Source: Candidatus Treponema merdequi (lineage in GTDB: Bacteria > Spirochaetota > Spirochaetia > Treponematales > Treponemataceae). Taken from it: 60,455 nt of DNA. The DNA lies in assembly GCA_018064525.1 (NCBI GenBank), contig JAGHVB010000029.1, positions 1-60,455 on the forward strand. Reading direction: 5' to 3'. Positions within the stretch are counted from its first letter, which is position 1. Every line of letters begins with the position of its first letter. Under the pieces are notes generated by a model. It worked only from the letters and a program-made list of their open reading frames with translations. It made no database searches and was not told where the DNA came from. The translations under genes were made by a program, and so were the position numbers. Below are positions 1-9,378 of this stretch, piece by piece.

Positions 1-60
1 TACATATATAGTACTTATGATTTGAAAAAATATTACCAAAAAAATATAAAAAACTAAAAA

Positions 61-513
61 TTATCTGTGTTTTTCAATTTCCTTCTGGCAGAGAGAATCG
101 CAGATTTCATTGTATTCGATTCCTGCATGTCCCTTAACCCAGTTGTAATTTACAGAAAGAGAGGAATTTAACTGATCCAGCTGCATCCAGAGATCCTGAT
201 TTAATACAGGTTTTTTAGAAGCAGTTTTCCATCCATTTTTTTTCCAGTTTGTAATCCATGAAGTAATTCCATTTTTTACATACTGACTGTCAGAAAAAAG
301 TTTTATCTGTCTTGAATTGAAATCTGGAGACTGAGAAATTGTTTTTAGTGCAGTTATGGCAGCTGTAAGTTCCATTCTGTTATTTGTTGTGTTTTTTTCT
401 CCTCCAGACAGTCTGATATCTTTTCCGTCTGCAAGAATTACTACTCCCCATCCACCAGGACCTGGGTTTCCAGAACATCCGCCATCTGTGTAAATAATTA
501 TTTCATCTGCCAT
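61..513 (-). CDS. rnhA: Ribonuclease HI
   Basis: Cleaves the RNA strand of RNA-DNA hybrids in the cytoplasm, as in primer and R-loop removal. The N-terminus carries the RNase H signature YTDGGCSGNPGPGG with the first catalytic Asp. NRMELTAAI supplies the Glu, DSQYV the second Asp and GHAG...NEICD the His/Asp end of the site. The frame is open 19 residues further upstream, but that stretch is Lys/Asn-rich and unlike the family. Starting at ATG 513, after a CAGGAT-like binding site, gives the usual 150 residues and removes an overlap with the upstream gene. The 5' gap to the next gene is only 37 bases, so the two are probably cotranscribed. Confidence 0.95.
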   Translation of the reverse strand: MADEIIIYTDGGCSGNPGPGGWGVVILADGKDIRLSGGEKNTTNNRMELTAAITALKTISQSPDFNSRQIKLFSDSQYVKNGITSWITNWKKNGWKTASKKPVLNQDLWMQLDQLNSSLSVNYNWVKGHAGIEYNEICDSLCQKEIEKHR

Positions 514-550
514 ATTTTTATCCTGATTTTTTCGTTTATAAAAAATTATT

Positions 551-1456
551 TTATTTAATTTTTTTTGCAATATATGCCTGGTTTGAATTTATACAATATT
601 CTTTTAACCAGCTTCTGATAGGAGCAATCCAGTTATCGTCTGTAATTCCAACAAGAAGAAAGCGTTCATAAATAAAGTACATGTAGTCTTTTAATTCTTT
701 CTGTGTTTCTTCCGGGATGTTTGTTTTTACAAACATATCGCGTAAAAATTGAATTCCATCTTCTGCAGTAAAATGCGGACGCATTAAAAATGTCATCATA
801 TATAAAGCTGCAGGAATGCAGTTTACGCTGTGCTGTTTGATGTATAAGACAGTTTCTGCAATTTTAATTGCTCCGTCGTAAAGTTCTTTTATGTAAAAAT
901 CTTTTTCTTCGTCTGTAAGTTCCTGCATATCTTTAAAAGCATCTCTGTAAAAACTCCAGACAAGACTTACAACACTGATATGAAGACTTGGTACACATAA
1001 ATAATGCGGATCAAAAAAATGAATTACTCTGAAGTAAAACATTTTATAATATTTTGGACGGGCTGTTGTTGACATGCACATTCTGTAAACACGGCTTGCA
1101 GAATGATATGCGAGTGTAATTTTTTTCAGATAATCTTCGATGTAAAATCTTGCTTTTTTATGATCAAGTTTTTCTATCATCATCGCCATCGGTCTTATCC
1201 AGAACGCTGTAAAATCAAGATAGGTACCTATTTTGTATGGTGTGAATGGAATTTTATCATCAAGCTCATTATCTACTTTTGCAATTGGTGTTTTTGTAAA
1301 ACCGAATTTTCTGGCAAATTGTATAAAAAAGAAATCTTTAAGGACTGTAACAATAAATGTTACCATTCTGAGAAAAAGATTCGGGTGGCTCAAAACATAA
1401 AATGTGGCTTTGGGTACTGAATAGTCATTAATACTTTTTATTTTTTTATCTGTCAC
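551..1456 (-). CDS. Conserved spirochaetal-type protein with PAP2-like CPSLH motif
   Basis: I do not recognise this as a named protein. Around residue 155 it has HYLCVPSLHIS, which looks like the C-P-S-x-H phosphatase motif of PAP2-type lipid phosphatases and phosphotransferases. A later KQHSVNC could be the second histidine. However, the protein lacks the five or six clear membrane helices of PAP2 enzymes; only short hydrophobic stretches near residues 25-50 and 150-170 are visible, and there is no signal peptide. It could be a peripheral relative, or the motif may be coincidental. It starts 11 bases after the NFACT gene ends and probably shares its transcript. Confidence 0.6.
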   Translation of the reverse strand: MTDKKIKSINDYSVPKATFYVLSHPNLFLRMVTFIVTVLKDFFFIQFARKFGFTKTPIAKVDNELDDKIPFTPYKIGTYLDFTAFWIRPMAMMIEKLDHKKARFYIEDYLKKITLAYHSASRVYRMCMSTTARPKYYKMFYFRVIHFFDPHYLCVPSLHISVVSLVWSFYRDAFKDMQELTDEEKDFYIKELYDGAIKIAETVLYIKQHSVNCIPAALYMMTFLMRPHFTAEDGIQFLRDMFVKTNIPEETQKELKDYMYFIYERFLLVGITDDNWIAPIRSWLKEYCINSNQAYIAKKIK

Positions 1457-1467
1457 GATTAATCCTT

Positions 1468-2991
1468 TTAGATGCCTTCCTGTTCCTGTCTTAGAACTTC
1501 GAGTTTCGCAAGTAATTTGGAATCTAATATAATATTAAGGTTTTTTTCCTGAGTTGGCAAGACCAGACCTTTGGGTCCGTTTTTTGCGCGTCTTAAATAC
1601 TTAACCTGTGTATAATAAAGGTCTGCTTTTCCGGCTTTTCTGGCCTTTGAATAATATACAGCAAGATTTCCTGCATAAAGCATTATTTCAAGCGGAATAG
1701 TTTTGCCAGCTCTGTATTTTACAAAAACATAACCGCCAGGACAGTCTCTTGTATGAAACCACATGTCACTTCCGCGAACATGCCGTCTTAAAAGTTCATC
1801 GTTTTCATTTGCATCTCGTCCTACAAGAATGTACCAGCCGTCTACAGTATAATCAAGCCCCGGATGTGTCTTCTTTTCCTGCTGTTTAGGCTTAGAATCC
1901 TTTCGGATCATCTGTTCAATGCGAACCGGGTTAGGTTCATTTTTCATGCTGTCATATTCTTTTTCGAGTCTTGAAATTTTGTCTTTTGTAAGCTGTATAT
2001 CCTGGTCAAGCTGTTCAAGTCCTGAAATTTCTTTTTTATACGATTCGTAATAGAACTGTGCATTTTCATGAGCAGATTTTTTCGGGTCGATTTTTATTCT
2101 TAATGTTTCATTTGTTTCATAGTCTGTACATTCAATAAAGTTTGAATCAGGCTGCATCTGAGAAGCAAATGTCATAATGAGATCGCCGTAATGTTTTTTT
2201 TGTGGAGCAAGAGAAAACTGTTTTCTTTTTTCTTCAAGTTTCGAAAGGGCAGAAATTAATTTTGTATGATGTTCGTTAAACCACTTTTCGCATTTTTCAA
2301 GAAGTGCTTCACGGCTGAGTGTTTCTGCATGTTCGCTGTAAAATAAATCAAGCTTTTCGTTAAAAGATAAATCTTCAAATTTTTTATATTTTGAATCTGG
2401 CAGTGCGTCATATTCGGTTTTTAATTCCAGAAAATCTCTGACAGGAAATTTTTTTACTGATGACTTTTGATCTGCGGAAGAATAATCCTGAGATTCTGAT
2501 TTCTGATCAGAAGTATGATCATTTAAAATAAATTCCGGTTCGTGGAAAATTCCACCAGTAATTTCATCTTTTCCGGGTCTGCGGAACATTGTATCAAGAA
2601 TTTTTTTTGCGGAATCGCATAGAATGATATTTCCGGCATTAGACCAGAGACGAATGTACATTATGTAAGATTCATCTCCGTGAGTAAGTTCCATTTTAAT
2701 AATTCTTTCAAGTCCAAGCTGACGGCATGAAACAATTTTTGCACCACGAATCCGAGATTTTAAAAATTCCATAAAACGAAGCGGTTTTTCATTTTTAGGA
2801 ATTTTACGTCTTGTTTCATTTATTCTGCAGCTTTTTTGTGCAGTACAGATGAGTACAGTTTTTGCCGTTGAATTTTTATAAGTATATAATGCCAGTGTAT
2901 CAAAACCCGGCTGAATGATGTCCTGAATGAATGAACCTTCAAGGTCGAGTTCTGAAAGTGACAGATTTATTTCATTACAGTTTAGAGACAT
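1468..2991 (-). CDS. NFACT-family protein (RqcH/Rqc2/FbpA-like)
   Basis: Belongs to the family that binds stalled 60S/50S-tRNA complexes and adds C-terminal tails in ribosome quality control; some members were first described as fibronectin-binding proteins. Seen here: an NFACT-N-like region over about residues 5-150, including SNAGNIILCDSAKKILD; a charged coiled coil at about 240-360; and an NFACT-R (DUF814) domain around residues 375-480 with GRDANENDELLRRHVRG, SDMWFHTRDCPGGYVFVK and YTQVKYLRRAKNGPKG. At 507 residues it is somewhat shorter than typical bacterial RqcH (about 570), mainly in the N-terminal half. Its start overlaps the end of the upstream gene by 17 bases, suggesting translational coupling. 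Confidence 0.85.
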   Translation of the reverse strand: MSLNCNEINLSLSELDLEGSFIQDIIQPGFDTLALYTYKNSTAKTVLICTAQKSCRINETRRKIPKNEKPLRFMEFLKSRIRGAKIVSCRQLGLERIIKMELTHGDESYIMYIRLWSNAGNIILCDSAKKILDTMFRRPGKDEITGGIFHEPEFILNDHTSDQKSESQDYSSADQKSSVKKFPVRDFLELKTEYDALPDSKYKKFEDLSFNEKLDLFYSEHAETLSREALLEKCEKWFNEHHTKLISALSKLEEKRKQFSLAPQKKHYGDLIMTFASQMQPDSNFIECTDYETNETLRIKIDPKKSAHENAQFYYESYKKEISGLEQLDQDIQLTKDKISRLEKEYDSMKNEPNPVRIEQMIRKDSKPKQQEKKTHPGLDYTVDGWYILVGRDANENDELLRRHVRGSDMWFHTRDCPGGYVFVKYRAGKTIPLEIMLYAGNLAVYYSKARKAGKADLYYTQVKYLRRAKNGPKGLVLPTQEKNLNIILDSKLLAKLEVLRQEQEGI

Positions 2992-4300
2992 TTGCTTTTT
3001 CTTCTTTGAGAAGTTTTTTTAACTCGATTGTTTTGTGAGTCTGATTAAAAAGTCTCTGTGCAAGCATCTTTGAAAGGAAAATTCCGTAATGAGGATTTTT
3101 TCTGATCATATCAAGAAAGTCAATCTTTGGAATCTTGATAAGACGGCAGTTTCCAGAAGCAAGAACTGTAGCAGAGCGTCTGTCATTAAGTAAAAATGCC
3201 ATTTCACCAATAAACATATCATTTGGTGTTAAAACAGAAACGAGCTTTCTTCCTGAGTATACTGCAAATTTTCCTGAAACAATAAAATACAGGTCATTTG
3301 TTTTTTCATTTTCACGGCAGATTACATCACGGTCTTTAAATGTAACTGTTTCAAATGTTCTCATTGCAACAGGAATGTTGTTTGAAGAATCTTTCTGTGA
3401 TTTGATCTTAAGTGTAACCTGATTTCCTTTTTCGTTGTAAGAAAGTTTTCCTACAACACCTGTTGAAAGCTGTATTCCGCGTCCGTGAAGTTCAAGATTA
3501 GGTTCTTCATCTTCTGCTTTGTTTACAAATTTGCGCCAGTCAAATCCATCACCATCATCTGTAATTGTGAAAGAACAGAAATTGTCATTTAAAGTGTAAT
3601 TAATCTGAATCTTTCTGTCTTTGTATTTTGGTTCATTTCGTTTTTTGTTGATGAGAGAAATAATTTCTCCGTTTTCCATCATCCAGTTAGTTTTTTCTTC
3701 AAATGAAATTTCGAGATTGCCGTGTTCGAGTGCATTATTTAAAAGTTCAGAAAGTGCCATCTGAAGATTGAAACGATCCTGGGTAGAAATACGGCTTGTG
3801 TTGTAAAGATAGCTTACAAGAAAGCTTGAATAAAAGTGAATGTCGAGAAGGTCGTTCTGGAATGAGAAAGAACCCGATTCTTCATTGCCGATGTCGTTCT
3901 GCAAACCTCTGTGAAAAATAAACTGCTGGTTTGCAAGAACAAGTTTTAACAGCCTGAGAAGATTCTGCTTTAACTCATCAACAGTCAGAACGCAGAGAAT
4001 ATTTGAGTCCTGAAGTTCTTCGAGAGTTTTTTTCTGTCCGCGTGTTGTACATACTGCGATAATTCCGCCGTAATGAAGCCATGGATCTTTATTGATGATA
4101 GAAAGAATTGTGTCACAGTCTGTGTCCTCAGAAGTGTAATCTAAAATCTTTAGTTCTGGTAATTCATAATTGACATAAGTGATGATCTGAGTAGTTTCCC
4201 ACAGATACTCTGCATCAAAATATCTTGAAAGTTTTGAAACAGCTTCTTTTACTGTTTTTAATACTTTTTCATTTGATGAAATTGTAAGAATTTTTTTCAT
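2975..4300 (-). CDS. Fusion of anti-sigma-type ATPase domain and cyclic-nucleotide-binding domain
   Basis: A cytoplasmic signalling protein with three visible parts. Residues 1-125 look like a receiver-type alpha/beta domain without a clear phosphoacceptor pocket. Residues about 170-310 form a GHKL/HATPase domain: N-box in LSELLNNALEHG, G1 box TDDGDGFDW, G2-like GRGIQLS. This resembles the SpoIIAB/RsbW-type ATPase rather than a full sensor kinase, because no dimerisation/His domain precedes it. Residues about 325-430 are a cNMP-binding fold (VICRENEKTNDLYFIVSG, then GEMAFLLNDRRSATV). The substrate of the ATPase domain and the ligand are unknown. It is preceded by ilvB with a 15-base gap. Confidence 0.75.
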   Translation of the reverse strand: MKKILTISSNEKVLKTVKEAVSKLSRYFDAEYLWETTQIITYVNYELPELKILDYTSEDTDCDTILSIINKDPWLHYGGIIAVCTTRGQKKTLEELQDSNILCVLTVDELKQNLLRLLKLVLANQQFIFHRGLQNDIGNEESGSFSFQNDLLDIHFYSSFLVSYLYNTSRISTQDRFNLQMALSELLNNALEHGNLEISFEEKTNWMMENGEIISLINKKRNEPKYKDRKIQINYTLNDNFCSFTITDDGDGFDWRKFVNKAEDEEPNLELHGRGIQLSTGVVGKLSYNEKGNQVTLKIKSQKDSSNNIPVAMRTFETVTFKDRDVICRENEKTNDLYFIVSGKFAVYSGRKLVSVLTPNDMFIGEMAFLLNDRRSATVLASGNCRLIKIPKIDFLDMIRKNPHYGIFLSKMLAQRLFNQTHKTIELKKLLKEEKANVSKL

Positions 4301-4315
4301 TTTAATTCTCCGTTT

Positions 4316-6037
4316 TTAATGAATTGATTCTATATTTGCTTTACCTGCTTTTACATAAGGAAGTACATCTTCTTCTGGACTTACTCTTACAATAACAAAG
4401 CGTGGTCTGTTGTCTGATTTTGAAAAGGCTTTCTGCGCCCAGTTTTCATCTTTATCTGCATCGACAGTTTCAATGTTAAAACCTTTTGCAATCTGTAAAA
4501 GATCTGGATTTTTACCAAAAATTGAAGCGCTGTAATTTTTTTCAAAAATATATTTCTGCTGCTGGTAAACCATTCCAAGCGTACCGTTTACAAAAATGAT
4601 TACTGTTACAGGAAGATTTAATTCCGAAAGAGTTGCAAGTTCCTGAATGTTCATCATTATTGAACCGTCACCTGATAAGCAGACTGTTCTCTTTTTCGGA
4701 TTTGCAATTGCGCTTCCGATTGCAGCCGGGAGCCCAAACCCCATTGTCCCAAGACTTCCGGAAGTCAAAAAAGTTCTCGGAGATAAAACAGGGTAGTATT
4801 GGGCTGCAAACATCTGGTGCTGTCCGACATCAGTTGTAATGATTAAATCTTCTGGCTTGAGTCCTGCCTTTTTTGCTTCAAGCGGAATGTCTGCAATAAA
4901 CTTTCTTGGATTTACAAAGTCAGATTTTTTATCTCTTCCGCATTCTTCAGAAAAAGTTTTTTTCCTTTTTGCAGCCATCTTTTTAAGCCACGTGATCCTG
5001 TTTTCTTTTAAAGTTGAATTTTTCTTTTCGGAAATCATTTCTGCTAAAACAGGAATGCTTGATTCGACATCGCAAACGAGAGAAAGATCTGCAGAATAGA
5101 TTTTATTTATTTCTGCAGCGTCAATATCGATGTGAAGTATCTTTGCTTTCGGGCAGAATTTTCCGGCAATTCCTATAGCTCTGTCATCAAATCTTACTCC
5201 GCATGCCAAAACTAAATCGCTTTCATACATCGCTTCGTTTGCAGCAACGCTTCCGTGCATTCCAACCATTCCAAGATAATTTTCACTTGTGCACGAAACG
5301 GATCCGATTCCCATCAGCGAAGAAACAACTGGTGCATCGTAAACTTTCAGAAGAGAAGAAAATCCTTTTGCACTTGATGGATTGTTCGATCCGCCACCGA
5401 GATATAAAACAGGTTTTTTAGAAGCGAGAAGTGCATCTGCCATTCTGTTAAGAATGTCTGCCATTTCTTTTTTGTCTGAATGAAATTTTGTCTCGAGTTT
5501 TTTTGAATTGATTTTTGGCCATTCAGAAAATTCCACTTCTTCAAGCTGTACGTTTCGTGGAACATCGATGAGAACAGGTCCTGGTCTTCCGCTAGATGCA
5601 ATTTTAAAAGCCATCGGAATTACTTCTAAAAGTTCACTTGCAGATTTTACCATTACGCTGTGTTTTGTAATCGGAAATGAAAGTCCGAATGTGTCTGCTT
5701 CCTGAAAAGCGTCAGTTCCGATGAGCGGAAGGTTTACCTGCCCTGTGATTGCGATGATTGGAATTGAATCGCATTTTGCATCTGCAATTGATGTGAGAAG
5801 ATTCATTGCTCCAGGGCCGCTTGTTGCAAAACACACAGCCGGCTTTCCTGTTGTACGCGCAATTCCCTGAGCGATAAAACCTGCAGACTGTTCCTGGCGG
5901 ACGAGCACATGAGAAATTCCACTTCGGGTAAGTTCATCATAGAGAGGAAGAATTGATCCTCCCGGAATTCCTGCGACAGTTGTAATTCCGTGCATTTTGA
6001 GAAGTTCTGTAATAATTTGTGAGCCTGTTTTTTTCAT
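4316..6037 (-). CDS. ilvB: Acetolactate synthase large subunit
   Basis: ThDP- and FAD-dependent enzyme condensing pyruvate to acetolactate (or acetohydroxybutyrate), the first common step of branched-chain amino acid synthesis. The N-terminus VAGIPGGSILPLYDEL holds the PP domain, with the ThDP-activating Glu in VLVRQEQSAGF. GTDAFQEADTFGLSFPITKH is the anabolic-type AHAS segment. GDGSIMMNIQELAT is the metal-ThDP motif near residue 460. Length (573) is normal. No regulatory subunit gene (ilvN) or other ilv gene is adjacent, so that partner must lie elsewhere. Two terminators separate it from adk upstream; its own promoter should lie in roughly 6040-6115. Confidence 0.93.
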   Translation of the reverse strand: MKKTGSQIITELLKMHGITTVAGIPGGSILPLYDELTRSGISHVLVRQEQSAGFIAQGIARTTGKPAVCFATSGPGAMNLLTSIADAKCDSIPIIAITGQVNLPLIGTDAFQEADTFGLSFPITKHSVMVKSASELLEVIPMAFKIASSGRPGPVLIDVPRNVQLEEVEFSEWPKINSKKLETKFHSDKKEMADILNRMADALLASKKPVLYLGGGSNNPSSAKGFSSLLKVYDAPVVSSLMGIGSVSCTSENYLGMVGMHGSVAANEAMYESDLVLACGVRFDDRAIGIAGKFCPKAKILHIDIDAAEINKIYSADLSLVCDVESSIPVLAEMISEKKNSTLKENRITWLKKMAAKRKKTFSEECGRDKKSDFVNPRKFIADIPLEAKKAGLKPEDLIITTDVGQHQMFAAQYYPVLSPRTFLTSGSLGTMGFGLPAAIGSAIANPKKRTVCLSGDGSIMMNIQELATLSELNLPVTVIIFVNGTLGMVYQQQKYIFEKNYSASIFGKNPDLLQIAKGFNIETVDADKDENWAQKAFSKSDNRPRFVIVRVSPEEDVLPYVKAGKANIESIH

Positions 6038-6112
6038 ATTCCACCAGAAAAAATGATTATTTTATAGCGTAACATTTTATTGGATTTGTGACAATAAAAT
6101 TTAGGTTGAGGT

Positions 6113-6150
6113 CAAAAAAACTCTGGTACAATCATAAAATGTACCAGAGT
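6113..6150 (-). terminator. Rho-independent terminator, second of a tandem pair
   Basis: An 11-bp perfect stem (6120-6130 with 6140-6150) with a 9-base loop is followed on the minus strand by seven Ts (6113-6119). It lies downstream of adk and upstream of ilvB. It could instead act as an attenuator for ilvB if a promoter lies upstream of it, but almost no room remains before the first terminator. Confidence 0.75.
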
Positions 6151-6154
6151 CTGA

Positions 6155-6196
6155 TATAAAAAAAGCTTACAGTCCATCAGATCTGTAAGCTTTTTT
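6155..6196 (-). terminator. Rho-independent terminator after adk
   Basis: AAAAAAAGCTTACAG pairs with CTGTAAGCTTTTTTT across a 10-base loop. A-runs and T-runs flank both sides, so it can work in either direction; on the minus strand it ends adk about 30 bases after the stop codon. Confidence 0.85.
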
Positions 6197-6225
6197 TGTG
6201 AAAAAATATTTAATATAATTCCACT

Positions 6226-6852
6226 CTATTTGAAAATTTCTTTGAATTTTCCGAGAAGAACGTCTGTTTCGATTCCTGCATCAAGGTCAGTAATCTTTCC
6301 CTTCTTGCGGTAGAAGTCGATTAAAGGTTCTGTCTGTTCTTTGTAAACATCCATTCTGTGAAGGATTGATTCCTGTTTGTCGTCGTCGCGCTGATAAAGT
6401 TCGCCGCCGCATTTGTCACAGACACCTTCTACTTTTGGTGCTTTTGTAAGAACGTTGAAGTTTTCTCCGCATGCTTTACATACACGGCGTGTAGAAAGAC
6501 GTTTGATAACGATGTCTGTGTCGATTGTAAAGTTTACGCAGGCAAGTTCAAGACCGAGTGTCTCAAGCATTTCTGCCTGTGGAATTGTGCGTGGAAATCC
6601 GTCAAGAATGAAACCGTTTTTGCAGTCATCCTGTGAAAGTCTGTCTTTAACAAGTTCAAAAGTGAGGTCATCGCTTACAAGGCTTCCTGAGTCGATGATT
6701 GCCTTAACTTTTACTCCGAGTGGAGTCTGAGCCTTGATGTTAGCTCTGAAAATATCGCCAGTTGAGATGTGTGGAATTTTATAATCTTCCTTTACTTTAA
6801 CTGCGAGTGAACCTTTTCCAGCTCCTGGAGGTCCTAAAAAAATGAAATTCAT
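6226..6852 (-). CDS. adk: Adenylate kinase
   Basis: Interconverts ATP + AMP and 2 ADP in the cytoplasm. The P-loop is at residues 7-14 (GPPGAGKG). The AMP-binding region is HISTGDIFR, followed by GFILDGFPRT. The LID is the long form and keeps a four-cysteine zinc site (CKACG ... CDKCG). Length 208 is normal. ATG 6852 is preceded by an AGGAG site. Encoded just downstream of the RarA fusion gene (45-base gap) and terminated by the tandem hairpins. Confidence 0.97.
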   Translation of the reverse strand: MNFIFLGPPGAGKGSLAVKVKEDYKIPHISTGDIFRANIKAQTPLGVKVKAIIDSGSLVSDDLTFELVKDRLSQDDCKNGFILDGFPRTIPQAEMLETLGLELACVNFTIDTDIVIKRLSTRRVCKACGENFNVLTKAPKVEGVCDKCGGELYQRDDDKQESILHRMDVYKEQTEPLIDFYRKKGKITDLDAGIETDVLLGKFKEIFK

Positions 6853-6897
6853 ATTGTACTCCTATTAAAAAATTATTTTTCGTTTAACATATCCATT

Positions 6898-9378
6898 TTA
6901 CAGGGAAATGCTTAAAAAAGCAATTTCAGTTTCCCAGTTAAAAACAGTGTTTTCAGATGCGTTTTCCAAAAGAGCCCTGAGCTTTTCAAGTGATGCATCT
7001 CCAACTTCTTCGGCCATTGCGTGCGCGTATGCAGAAGTCTCAAGATTAAACCAGTTGAAAATTTCTCTCTTTGTAATTCTTCGTTTTTCGATTACGCGTT
7101 CAACTTCGTATGAAACATTAAATCCGTCTTTCTTAAAAAGCTGGACTATTACATCATTGTTCCATTCAAAAAGTGGATTTGATTTATCACCAAAGAATTT
7201 TGTTTCTGCATTTTCCATTTTAGAAAGCATCGAAGCATAAGGTTCAAAAATTTTGTTTCCTAAAACCTGAGCTCCAATCAGTTTTGAAATGCGCTGTCCG
7301 TTGCTCGGAATTTTCTGTGCAATTACGATGTTAAATCCTTTTGCAAGCGGATTTGTTTCTTCAGGTCGTTTTGAAATTGTCTTGATCTGATTAGAAAGAT
7401 TTTTAATGTCAGAAACAGAGTTAAATGGATTTCTGAAAAAGACATGATCAAAAACGATTCCCTTTAACGCAAAGTTGTCGAGCATGTCAGAAAAAGTTTC
7501 GTTCTCTTTCGGAAATTCAAGTAAAGGTTTATCAAGGTTTCCGAGCGTGCGTGAATACTGTTCGAGAATCTGTTTTCCCTTTTCATTTCTGCACACACCG
7601 CATGTAACACCTTCAGGAGTTTTGCGTGCAACTTCCCATAACAAAAGCGCGTCGTCTGCATTCCATATTAAAGAACGGTCGTGACGAGAAAGTGTTGCAA
7701 CCTGAGTCATCGTGTCGCGTTCTTTGAGTAATATTTCTGCACGGTTAGAATCGATTCGTGAGCGCCATGATTTGTCTGCTTTGTCGAGAGCAGTTTCTTT
7801 GTATGCGTTGACAGGTGAGTAAGTTAAATTTTCTGCAGTTTTTATATTTCCTGATTTGAAATGTTCGTTGATCCACCATTCAGAAATTGGATTTTCTCCA
7901 AACTCAGATTTTTCGTTTGCGCAGCTTTTTGCAGTAGGCGAGCGGAGTGCTTTTGATTCTGATGCGTTTTTGCTTCCTGTTTCAAGTGGAACTTCTTTCT
8001 CCGCATTCTCATAAAAATCTTCTTTCTCAAGAATTGCCGCAATCTGAAGTTCGCGTCGTGAGAGAACATCATTTCTGATTGTATCTTCATAGCCCTGATT
8101 GCTCGGAGTGTAGAAAACTCTTCCCATAAGTGCATCAGGTAAATACTGCTGTGCAACCCAGTGATCGCGGTAAGCATGCGGATAAAGATATCCAGAGCCA
8201 TGACCAAAGCCTTCTGCATCGCGGCTTGAATCTTTTAAATGATTCGGGACATCTGCATCTTCTTTTTCTACAGAAGAGAGTGCATCAAAAAATGCCATCG
8301 AGCTGTTTGACTTTGGACATGTCGAAAGATAAAGCGCTGCGTGAGCAAGATGATATCTTCCTTCAGGTAATCCGACTCTGTCAAAAGCTTCTTCACATGC
8401 AGTCACAACTGCAATAGCCATAGGGTCTGCCATTCCTGTGTCTTCGCATGCAGAGATTAACATTCTTCTGAAAATAAAATGAGGATCTTCTCCAGCTCTC
8501 ACCATACGGGCAAGCCAGTACATTGCAGCATCCGGATCTCTTCCGCGTAAAGATTTTATAAAAGCACTTATGATGTCATAGTGATAGTCGCCGTCTCTGT
8601 CATAGAGTACAACTTTTTTTTGAATTGATTCTTCGGCTGCTTCTTTTGAAATGTAAATTGTACTTCCATAAGACGGAACAGGAGGAGTTGCCTGCGGATC
8701 CCATTTTTCCGGAGTTGTTTCGACAGCAAGTTCAAGTGCGTTTAACAGTGAACGCGCATCTCCGTTTGCGGTTTCGATTAAATGTTCAAGTGCACCTTCT
8801 TCGAATTCCACATTCCAGTGCCCATAACCGCGGTCAATATTTTTTAATGCCTGTTCTGCTGTTTTTTTGAGATCGTCAATTGTGTGAGGTTTTAACTGAA
8901 AAACGCGGCTTCGGCTTACGAGCGCTTTGTTAACTTCGAAGAAAGGATTTTCTGTTGTGGCACCGATCAGGATGATTGTTCCGTTTTCGACCCATGGCAG
9001 AAGTGCGTCCTGCTGAGCTTTGTTCCAGCGGTGAACTTCGTCTACGAATAAAATTGTGCGTCTTGAATAAAGATTAAAGTAATCTTCTGCCTGTTTGATG
9101 GCAGTTCTTATGTCAGCGACACCGGTTAAAACTGCATTGAGCGTGATGAAATTACTTTTTGTGTGGTTTGCGATAACGCGGGCAAGGGTTGTTTTACCTG
9201 TTCCCGGAGGACCATAAAAAATAACGGAAGTAAGCTGGTCTGCTGCAATTGCACGGCGTAAAAGCCTTCCGCGTCCGACAATATGATCCTGACCGATATA
9301 TTCATCAAGAGTCTGCGGCCTCATGCGTGCAGCAAGCGGCTCTTTTAAAATTGAACTGGCATAAAAAAGTTCATCCAT
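6898..9378 (-). CDS. rarA: RarA/MgsA-type AAA+ ATPase with long C-terminal fusion domain
   Basis: The N-terminal ~440 residues are a clamp-loader-like RarA ATPase acting at stalled replication forks. Visible motifs are the N-terminal [16 protein letters not shown], Walker [14 protein letters not shown], Walker [21 protein letters not shown], sensor-1 [13 protein letters not shown], and the C-terminal tetramerisation region [17 protein letters not shown]. After this come about 330 extra residues, including [22 protein letters not shown], that may be a degenerate Rossmann/methyltransferase-like fold. RarA joined to an unknown domain is known in spirochaetes and cyanobacteria. The frame is open 15 bases upstream (GTG), but ATG 9378 overlaps the preceding stop as TAATG, implying coupling. 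Confidence 0.9.
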   Translation of the reverse strand: MDELFYASSILKEPLAARMRPQTLDEYIGQDHIVGRGRLLRRAIAADQLTSVIFYGPPGTGKTTLARVIANHTKSNFITLNAVLTGVADIRTAIKQAEDYFNLYSRRTILFVDEVHRWNKAQQDALLPWVENGTIILIGATTENPFFEVNKALVSRSRVFQLKPHTIDDLKKTAEQALKNIDRGYGHWNVEFEEGALEHLIETANGDARSLLNALELAVETTPEKWDPQATPPVPSYGSTIYISKEAAEESIQKKVVLYDRDGDYHYDIISAFIKSLRGRDPDAAMYWLARMVRAGEDPHFIFRRMLISACEDTGMADPMAIAVVTACEEAFDRVGLPEGRYHLAHAALYLSTCPKSNSSMAFFDALSSVEKEDADVPNHLKDSSRDAEGFGHGSGYLYPHAYRDHWVAQQYLPDALMGRVFYTPSNQGYEDTIRNDVLSRRELQIAAILEKEDFYENAEKEVPLETGSKNASESKALRSPTAKSCANEKSEFGENPISEWWINEHFKSGNIKTAENLTYSPVNAYKETALDKADKSWRSRIDSNRAEILLKERDTMTQVATLSRHDRSLIWNADDALLLWEVARKTPEGVTCGVCRNEKGKQILEQYSRTLGNLDKPLLEFPKENETFSDMLDNFALKGIVFDHVFFRNPFNSVSDIKNLSNQIKTISKRPEETNPLAKGFNIVIAQKIPSNGQRISKLIGAQVLGNKIFEPYASMLSKMENAETKFFGDKSNPLFEWNNDVIVQLFKKDGFNVSYEVERVIEKRRITKREIFNWFNLETSAYAHAMAEEVGDASLEKLRALLENASENTVFNWETEIAFLSISL

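Noticed and set aside
1468-2991. Annotation as a fibronectin-binding adhesin
   Set aside because: No signal peptide or surface anchor; the NFACT-R domain and coiled coil fit ribosome quality control.
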